In this document: positions 6,946 through 11,078 of the stretch, piece by piece
Layout: each line of letters opens with the position of its first letter
How positions within the stretch are numbered: the first letter of the stretch is position 1
NCBI GenBank assembly: GCA_964545715.1
Contig: CAZJHX010000242.1
Span: 1 to 11,078, forward strand
Reading direction: 5' to 3'
Origin: CAZJHX01 sp964545715
Lineage (GTDB): Bacteria; Myxococcota_A; UBA9042; GCA-2863065
Length of the DNA: 11,078 nucleotides
Notes under the pieces: generated by a model
What the model was told of the DNA's origin: nothing
The model's database searches: none
The model's input: only the letters and a program-made list of their open reading frames with translations
Position numbers and translations under genes: made by a program

Positions 6946-7340
6946 CACCGGCCCTTGCTGCATCCCATGGCGCTGCGCAGGTCGGTGGACTTCAGCACGC
7001 AGTCCACGGCATCAGGCGGCTCCTTGCGGCAGTCGGCGAGGGACTGCTCGCGCATCTTCTCATTCTCAAAGTTGGCGCTGATCTCGGCGACGGACTTGTC
7101 GATGGTCGGCTGGGGCTCGCCGGCCATGGCCTTCACGGTGCCCGCGATCGCCAGCGCCCTCATGTGGGCGTAGGCCTCGACGCAGCGGTCTTTGGGGGCC
7201 TCCGCCTCGGCCTTCGCCGGTGTAGGCTCCGCCTTCGGGGGCTCGGGCTGAGAGGTCTTGCACCCGGCCACCGCGCACAGCGCCAGCGCGGCCAGGCCGC
7301 GTGCCCAGCTACTCTTTCGCGCGCACAAAGTGTCGCTCAC
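6945..7340 (-). CDS. Small lipoprotein with four conserved-looking cysteines
   Basis: A 131-residue predicted lipoprotein that I do not recognise by name. The signal peptide ends in the lipobox VAGC, so C27 would be lipidated. A Pro/Glu/Lys/Ala-rich linker (30-50) precedes a helical domain with C53, C104, C114 and C127, which could form two disulfides. Small domains of this spacing (C, then C-x9-C, then C near the end) are frequent in myxobacterial lipoproteins, but I cannot name the family. The start is a GTG inside the end of the upstream gene, chosen because AAGGAGG lies 8 nt before it; a TTG seven codons earlier has no comparable site. It overlaps the upstream gene by 32 nt and the next gene by 1 nt (TGATG), so it is translated as part of the right operon. 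Confidence 0.82.
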   Translation of the reverse strand: MSDTLCARKSSWARGLAALALCAVAGCKTSQPEPPKAEPTPAKAEAEAPKDRCVEAYAHMRALAIAGTVKAMAGEPQPTIDKSVAEISANFENEKMREQSLADCRKEPPDAVDCVLKSTDLRSAMGCSKGR

Positions 7341-7716
7341 CCTCGCTGCCTCCTTCGCCAACCATGTGATTGTCGCCCCGGAATCGAAACGTCACCCGCT
7401 CCACACCGTCCTTGCCGTCGGTGCGCCGCTCGATGACCAGCAACCGTCCGTTGTCCTCGACCACCTGATAGGTCGCGCTCTGCTCCTCCTTCGAGGTGCC
7501 GTACAACACGATCCGGTCCACCGAGTTCCGATACCGCGTCCGGCGCAGCTCCCGCTCGGTCGCCGCGCGGTCCGGGGTCTGGATCCGGTCTTCCACCAGC
7601 ATCCGGTCCACGTCCAGGCCCCATAGCCCGACAAAGCGCTGATGGTTGGTCATCGACCCACACGCCGCCAGTAGCCCGCAGGCCAACACCAACGGCAGGA
7701 TGTCTCGCTTGCTCAT
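7309..7716 (-). CDS. Small lipoprotein, possible lipocalin-like beta-barrel
   Basis: A 135-residue predicted lipoprotein. Residues 1-18 are a type II signal peptide with lipobox LAAC, so C19 would carry the lipid. The mature part begins FVGLWGLDVDRM, which has the G-x-W signature seen near the start of lipocalin-like domains. It continues with alternating short strands (DRIVLYG, ATYQVVEDNGRLLVIERR, VERVTFRFRGDNHMV). The lipocalin reading is from pattern only. A GGGGAG site 5 nt before the ATG supports the start. It follows the SUMF1 lipoprotein gene by 41 nt and its tail overlaps the next gene, so all are probably in one transcript. A ligand or partner cannot be deduced. Confidence 0.85.
   Translation of the reverse strand: MSKRDILPLVLACGLLAACGSMTNHQRFVGLWGLDVDRMLVEDRIQTPDRAATERELRRTRYRNSVDRIVLYGTSKEEQSATYQVVEDNGRLLVIERRTDGKDGVERVTFRFRGDNHMVGEGGSEGERHFVRAKE
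7341..7355 (-). promoter_or_regulatory. Full Shine-Dalgarno inside the upstream coding region
   Basis: On the minus strand AAGGAGG is followed by 8 nt and GTG (7340). It lies within the last codons of the 7309-7716 gene and sets the start of the small Cys-rich lipoprotein. Confidence 0.65.
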
Positions 7717-7757
7717 GATCGCTCCCCGTTCTTCGGATGCCGGGTGACGCTACCACA

Positions 7758-9011
7758 TCAGGGCGCCAGCCAACGACAGCACCTCAGCCCGAATCCTGGA
7801 TTGCCGGGCGACGGCCCGGTGCCCTTGCGAAAGCTAGCCCGCAGCCACGAAGAGTTCGTCGCATAATGGCCGCCTCGCGCGATGCGACTGTGTGGCTGAC
7901 ACGACCCGCCGGGCCCGTCAAACGCCGTGCCGTCGGTGGGCTTGCCCGCGTATCCTGATGTGAAGCAGTCCTGGACCCATTCGGCGACGTTGCCGGCCAT
8001 GTCCAGGGCGCCGTACGGGCTGGCGCCCTCGGGATAGTACCCCGCCGACAGGGTCTGGTTGTCGTTGCACGCCGCGTGATTGGCGTAGAAGTTCTCGCAC
8101 GTCGGCTCGACGTTGCCCCACGGCCAGTGCGGCGTGCCGGCCGTGCAGCACGCGGACTCGGATCCGCCCTCGCCGGGGCAGTGGATTTCGCAGCTGCCCC
8201 GGGCGGCCTTCTCCCACTGCGCCTCGGTGCACAGCTCCTTGCCCTTCCACGAGCAGTAGAGCTTGGCGTCCGCCCAGTACACGTGATGCATTGGATAGCT
8301 CTCTTTCCCCGCGACCTCGTAGGTCGCCTTGGACCCCGCGTCGATGGGCGCGGTGCATCCGGAGTCCCCGACACAGTCAGCGTACTGGGACGCCTTGACC
8401 TCCAGTCTGTCGATGGCGAAGCCCGGAACCACCACCCAATGTGCCGGGGACGCGTCGTCGTTGACGCACAACGGATCGCTGCCGGTGTCGCACCCCATCA
8501 TGAAGCCGCCGGCCGGCACGTACAGCTCGTCGGTGGCCAGGTTGTGACAGGTCCCTGTGCCGGTGCACGCGAACTGCGCTGGGCAGGGCGCCCCCAGCTT
8601 TCCGCACGGCTCCGGGGGCGGTGGCCCGTCGTCTTTCGGCGACGTGGTATCGGGGACCGGGCCGTCGTCTTTCGGATCCGGGCCCGGGTCCGGCGGCTCG
8701 GCAGTGTCTGTGGGTCCCGGGTCCGCCGTGGCCGGGATGTCTTCAGGCGGCGTGGCGGTGTCCGGGGTTGTCGGGATGTCCGCGGGCGGGGTGGTCTCCG
8801 GTGTGGCGACGTCCCCCGGCGCGTCCGTGTCCGCGGTGTCGGCCCAGGTGCCCTGGTCCGGCTGCCCGGCCAGGCACGCGCCAAAAACGCACGTGAACCC
8901 GGGCGCGCAACCGGCTTGCGTTTCGCATGGCCACCCGTCGCCGGTCTGATCGCTGAGTGTGCACCCCAGCACCCACACTGTGGCAAAACCGATCGCGGAT
9001 GAGACGCGCAT
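7758..9011 (-). CDS. SUMF1/FGE-domain lipoprotein with Asp/Pro/Thr-rich stalk
   Basis: A 417-residue predicted lipoprotein. The signal peptide ends VLGC, so C17 is the likely lipidated residue. A short Cys-rich segment (C29-C46, with CETQAGC and CVFGAC) is followed by an extended Asp/Pro/Thr stalk (about 54-134) and a second short Cys motif (C136-C155). The C-terminal 160-417 is a formylglycine-generating-enzyme-type domain: YVPAGGFMMGCD, CTEAQWEKAARG, YGALDMAGNVAEWVQDC, ARGGHY and FGLRCCRW. The two catalytic cysteines of true FGE are missing after ARGGHY, so enzymatic formylglycine formation is unlikely and a surface-exposed binding role is more plausible. The ATG at 9011 overlaps the preceding stop as TGATG, giving translational coupling; the frame runs open upstream only as a shadow of that gene. 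Confidence 0.92.
   Translation of the reverse strand: MRVSSAIGFATVWVLGCTLSDQTGDGWPCETQAGCAPGFTCVFGACLAGQPDQGTWADTADTDAPGDVATPETTPPADIPTTPDTATPPEDIPATADPGPTDTAEPPDPGPDPKDDGPVPDTTSPKDDGPPPPEPCGKLGAPCPAQFACTGTGTCHNLATDELYVPAGGFMMGCDTGSDPLCVNDDASPAHWVVVPGFAIDRLEVKASQYADCVGDSGCTAPIDAGSKATYEVAGKESYPMHHVYWADAKLYCSWKGKELCTEAQWEKAARGSCEIHCPGEGGSESACCTAGTPHWPWGNVEPTCENFYANHAACNDNQTLSAGYYPEGASPYGALDMAGNVAEWVQDCFTSGYAGKPTDGTAFDGPGGSCQPHSRIARGGHYATNSSWLRASFRKGTGPSPGNPGFGLRCCRWLAP
8626..8675 (-). repeat. In-frame 36-nt-period repeat in the lipoprotein stalk
   Basis: The 14-mer CCGTCGTCTTTCGG occurs at 8626-8639 and again at 8662-8675. It encodes PKDDGP twice, twelve residues apart, in the Asp/Pro-rich stalk. 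This points to recent internal duplication or slippage in a low-complexity region. Confidence 0.7.
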
Positions 9012-10594
9012 CAGAAGCCCACCCGCGTGCCCAGCATCCCGCCGCCGCGTACCGGCCACGCCTGCAGATTGAACGTGGCGCGCGCCCCTCCATCGTCGGG
9101 TTTGGGGGCCGGGTCCGCCAGCAGGATCGCGATCCCGGCCGCGACCAGCGCGCCGCTCGTAACCATCAGGCCGACGCCCGCCCGCCACTGGGCGTTGGCG
9201 TCCTCCTCCAGCGCCATCGCCTCCGTTTGCGGCAGCGGCACTGTCGCATTCTTGCCGTCTTCCACCTGAGACAAGGTGCCGTTGGCCACGCCCATGGCGA
9301 TGCCGCCCCCGACGCTGGATGCCAGGCCGATGCCGAACAGCGCCCACCCCAGCGACCGATATCGCCCCGACGGGCGGGTGACCGGCGCCACGGCGGTGAC
9401 CGGCGTCGCGCCGGTCTGTCCCGGCCGCATCAACCGGATGGTCAGCGTCGTCGTGTCATTGGACCGAAGCACCGCGGTCCGCAACACCGGCTCGAACCCA
9501 GCGCGCTGTACGCGCACCTGGTACTGGCCGGGTGCCAGCCGGCTTGCCCGCCGACCGCGCTGCCACGGCGTGCCGGCGACTGTGATGACGGCGTCAGGGG
9601 GCTGTACCTGGACCACCAGCCGGCCTGGCGCTGCATTTGGATCGGGGCGCTGCGTGACCACGGGGACCCGCGCGGCCGGCGTGGGTTTTGTCATGACCGG
9701 TGTGGTGACGGGGGCGGCGTCGACCTTTGCGATACCGCCGCCCGGCAACCGCGGCGGCCGGCGCAAGCTCGCCAGCAGCGCCTCCACCGCGTCGGCCACG
9801 CTCTTCCCGGGTGCCCCCGGCCTCCACGGCACCGATACGGACGCGGCGGAGCATCCCTTCTCGATCGACTGCAGCCCCACGATCAGCTGTTGCGGCTGCC
9901 CTGCGCCGCCCACTCGGCGGGCGACCAGCCGGGTGTTGGCCGACAGCTCCTGTCCCAGTGCACACCGCTGGTCATCCCGACGATTCACCGCATGGCTCTG
10001 CCGCCGCAGCTCTCGAAGCCGCGTCCGCTCTCGCTCGGACAGCACCATCGTGAAGCGCCCCTGCCGAATCAGCTCCGACGTCACGTGCAGGTGCAGCGCG
10101 TCGTCGGCTGCCCCGCTTGCGTCCAGCGCATCGACCACGATCCGCGGCGCACGATACATGTGCGCCGTCACCAACCGCTCCACCGTCGCGACGTTGGCGC
10201 GCTGCGCCAGCAGCTTGCCGCGCCAGGACCACGCGAACGCCGCCGGCAGCCGGTCGCCCACCCCAAACGCGCCGGCCACGCGTCCGTCGTAATCGCAGAC
10301 CATCTTGTCAGGGGTCCAGGACAGCGTCTTGCATCCGGCCTCGGGGTCCCGTGTGTTGACGACCACCAGCCGCAACCCGATCGACCGCCACCTGTCATGC
10401 AGCGCCTTCCATCGCGGAATCGCCTCCATACAGGGCCGGCACCAGGTTGCGTAGAAGTCGACCACGACCACACGCACCCCCGGCTCCGCGGTCAGCGCGC
10501 CGATATCGATCGACTGCGCGCGGGCGCTGTGTGCGGCGCTACACACGGCCAGCGCTGCCATTAGCCCCCGAATCCGTCGCCATATTTCCTTCAA
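9011..10594 (-). CDS. Exported thioredoxin-CsgG-like-PEGA protein with two C-terminal membrane helices
   Basis: About 527 residues, first gene of the right operon and paralogue of its last gene. A basic N-terminus (KEIWRRIRG) and short hydrophobic core ending SARAQS form the signal peptide. The thioredoxin/TlpA-like fold (about 30-145) has WCRPC (C52, C55) and cis-Pro P117. A CsgG/TolB-N-like module follows (about 150-275; C211 in CALGQ, C248). After a Pro/Thr linker comes one PEGA unit (about 325-388), then two hydrophobic segments (about 414-436 and 473-493) that would anchor the C-terminus. The start is uncertain. I chose the TTG at 10594 because it gives a proper signal peptide; a GTG at 10600 and an ATG at 10561 are alternatives, the last with a G-rich sequence just upstream but almost no charged N-region. 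No typical ribosome binding site precedes 10594. Confidence 0.88.
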   Translation of the reverse strand: MKEIWRRIRGLMAALAVCSAAHSARAQSIDIGALTAEPGVRVVVVDFYATWCRPCMEAIPRWKALHDRWRSIGLRLVVVNTRDPEAGCKTLSWTPDKMVCDYDGRVAGAFGVGDRLPAAFAWSWRGKLLAQRANVATVERLVTAHMYRAPRIVVDALDASGAADDALHLHVTSELIRQGRFTMVLSERERTRLRELRRQSHAVNRRDDQRCALGQELSANTRLVARRVGGAGQPQQLIVGLQSIEKGCSAASVSVPWRPGAPGKSVADAVEALLASLRRPPRLPGGGIAKVDAAPVTTPVMTKPTPAARVPVVTQRPDPNAAPGRLVVQVQPPDAVITVAGTPWQRGRRASRLAPGQYQVRVQRAGFEPVLRTAVLRSNDTTTLTIRLMRPGQTGATPVTAVAPVTRPSGRYRSLGWALFGIGLASSVGGGIAMGVANGTLSQVEDGKNATVPLPQTEAMALEEDANAQWRAGVGLMVTSGALVAAGIAILLADPAPKPDDGGARATFNLQAWPVRGGGMLGTRVGF

Positions 10595-10600
10595 CAACAC

Positions 10601-10942
10601 GGCCGCGCCATCATACGCAATAAGTCCGCGCCTGGGTACGGCGGTCAGGGGACCGACCTGGCAGTGCGGAAGCCGCGAGCGACCCGGTCGGAGCCCCCTG
10701 CAGGGACATGTGGGGTCTGTTTGGCGGTCAGACACGTAGGTGCCATCCCAGTCGCCCGTCCAGTCAGGCCCGGCATCGGACGGACCTTGAGCGAGCACGG
10801 TCAGCAGCGTCTCGCCAGAGGCCTTCAGCCGCGCGCTGGTCCGGTTCGGGCACCTGATAGCGCCAGTCCACGCGCGCGCCGCCCTCACGCGTCCAGCGTC
10901 AGGCCGTCGATGGGCCTCCGTTTGAAAGAGATGACAGCAACA
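10601..10942. other. Stretch without a supportable gene
   Basis: The reading frame of the downstream thioredoxin-PEGA gene stays open through this stretch on the minus strand, but the encoded peptide is rich in Arg, Cys and Pro, has no domain I recognise, and would bury the signal peptide. No RNA gene or clear terminator is visible. Apart from the weak -10 candidate I see nothing functional. Confidence 0.5.
10610..10615 (-). promoter_or_regulatory. Possible -10 box of the right operon
   Basis: The minus strand reads TATGAT, five of six matches to the sigma70 consensus, 16 nt upstream of the chosen TTG start. No convincing -35 hexamer is at the usual distance. If used, transcription would begin near 10603, which leaves only a very short leader for the TTG or favours the ATG at 10561. 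Confidence 0.3.
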
Positions 10943-10958
10943 GCGCCCAGACGGGCGC
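10943..10958. repeat. Hairpin, 6-bp stem
   Basis: GCGCCC (10943-10948), loop AGAC, GGGCGC (10953-10958). Its right arm shares four bases with the neighbouring 26-nt palindrome, so the two structures exclude each other in a transcript. Confidence 0.7.
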
Positions 10959-10980
10959 TTCTTCGTGCACGAAGAAGCGC
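10955..10980. repeat. Perfect 26-nt palindrome
   Basis: The left arm GCGCTTCTTCGTG is followed directly by its exact reverse complement, with no spacer. Such a palindrome can act as a dimeric protein binding site or form a cruciform. No T-run follows on either strand, so it is not an ordinary intrinsic terminator. Confidence 0.85.
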
Positions 10981-10983
10981 TCG

Positions 10984-11012
10984 CTGACGTCCACAACACG
11001 CTTGTCGGTCAG
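10984..11012. repeat. Nested inverted repeat
   Basis: CTGAC (10984-10988) pairs with GTCAG (11008-11012), and inside it ACAA (10993-10996) pairs with TTGT (11002-11005). The stems are short and the internal loop is asymmetric, so stability is modest. Confidence 0.4.
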
Positions 11013-11022
11013 AGAGGTCGGT

Positions 11023-11034
11023 GAAAAATTTTTC
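11023..11034. other. AT-rich 12-nt palindrome
   Basis: GAAAAATTTTTC is a perfect palindrome and an isolated AT-rich island in very GC-rich DNA. A protein binding site or easily melted segment is conceivable; no promoter could be assigned. Confidence 0.45.
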
Positions 11035-11040
11035 GCGATC

Positions 11041-11076
11041 GTCGCCTTCGGCGACCAGGGGGAGACTCCCCCCTGG
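11041..11076. repeat. Two abutting hairpins
   Basis: GTCGCC-TTC-GGCGAC (11041-11055) is followed at once by CCAGGGGG, a six-base loop and CCCCCTGG (11055-11076). Both stems are perfect. Paired GC hairpins of this type are typical of dispersed intergenic repeats or terminators, but a T-run directly after a stem is missing on both strands. Confidence 0.65.
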
Positions 11077-11078
11077 AC

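Noticed and set aside
9012..9347. N-terminal extension of the SUMF1 lipoprotein
   Set aside because: It overlaps the real upstream gene in a different frame and would hide the lipoprotein signal peptide that starts at 9011.
8957..10564. Long plus-strand open frame of 535 codons
   Set aside because: It lies opposite the other thioredoxin-PEGA gene, whose WCRPC, CsgG-like and PEGA features are clear; the plus-strand product has no domain pattern.
10664..10987. Plus-strand open frame of 107 codons
   Set aside because: Arg-rich, no ribosome binding site, no recognisable domain, and it ends within the palindromic segment.
10595..10999. N-terminal extension of the first thioredoxin-PEGA protein to 10999
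   Set aside because: The added residues have no domain, run through the palindromes and place the signal peptide in the middle of the protein.
1..11078. CRISPR array, tRNA, rRNA, transposase or integrase
   Set aside because: No regularly spaced repeats, no cloverleaf or rRNA-like segment and no recombinase motifs were seen on either strand.

Overview
The window reads as high-GC chromosomal DNA of a myxobacterium-like organism (phylum Myxococcota). This is inferred from gene content: a Ser/Thr kinase with an N-terminal Cys motif, exported caspase-like proteases, SUMF1/FGE-fold domains, PEGA-domain proteins, an AgmX/PglI-type C-terminal domain, and lipoproteins with Asp/Pro/Thr-rich linkers. 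I cannot assign a species. Almost all of the window is coding; eight genes lie on the minus strand and one on the plus strand.

Left block (1-3982, minus strand, read right to left): a tight three-gene operon. It starts with an exported caspase fused to a SUMF1 domain (GTG start at 3982), continues with a second exported caspase carrying a Cys-rich tail (ATGA overlap at 2276-2279), and ends with a cytoplasmic Hanks-type Ser/Thr kinase (4-nt gap, start 1135) that runs off the left edge in a polyproline segment encoded by two long G tracts. Both caspases keep the His/Cys dyad and both contain a textbook EF-hand-like calcium loop.

Middle (3983-4915): an 81-nt divergent control region, then a plus-strand gene for a secreted DUF4384 protein. 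A good sigma70-like promoter (TTGACG, 17 nt, TGTGAT) would start transcription at or within a base or two of its ATG, so the mRNA may be leaderless. The gene ends 5 nt from the stop of the convergent gene to its right.

Right block (4921-10594, minus strand): a five-gene run with 1-nt TGATG overlaps, one 32-nt overlap and one 41-nt gap. In transcription order it encodes an exported thioredoxin/CsgG-like/PEGA protein with two C-terminal membrane helices, a SUMF1-domain lipoprotein, two small lipoproteins, and a second thioredoxin/CsgG-like/PEGA protein that ends in a TPR unit and an AgmX/TonB-C-like domain. The first and last are clear paralogues.

Right edge (10601-11078): no convincing gene. 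A segment dense in inverted repeats (10943-11076) could be the edge of a dispersed repeat or a structured RNA.

Inference on joint function: nearly every product except the kinase is predicted to be exported, and several are Cys-rich. The locus could be an envelope module in which calcium-gated caspases, thioredoxin-fold proteins and SUMF1/PEGA surface domains act under a cytoplasmic kinase. The two blocks may also simply be neighbours; nothing in the sequence proves they work together.
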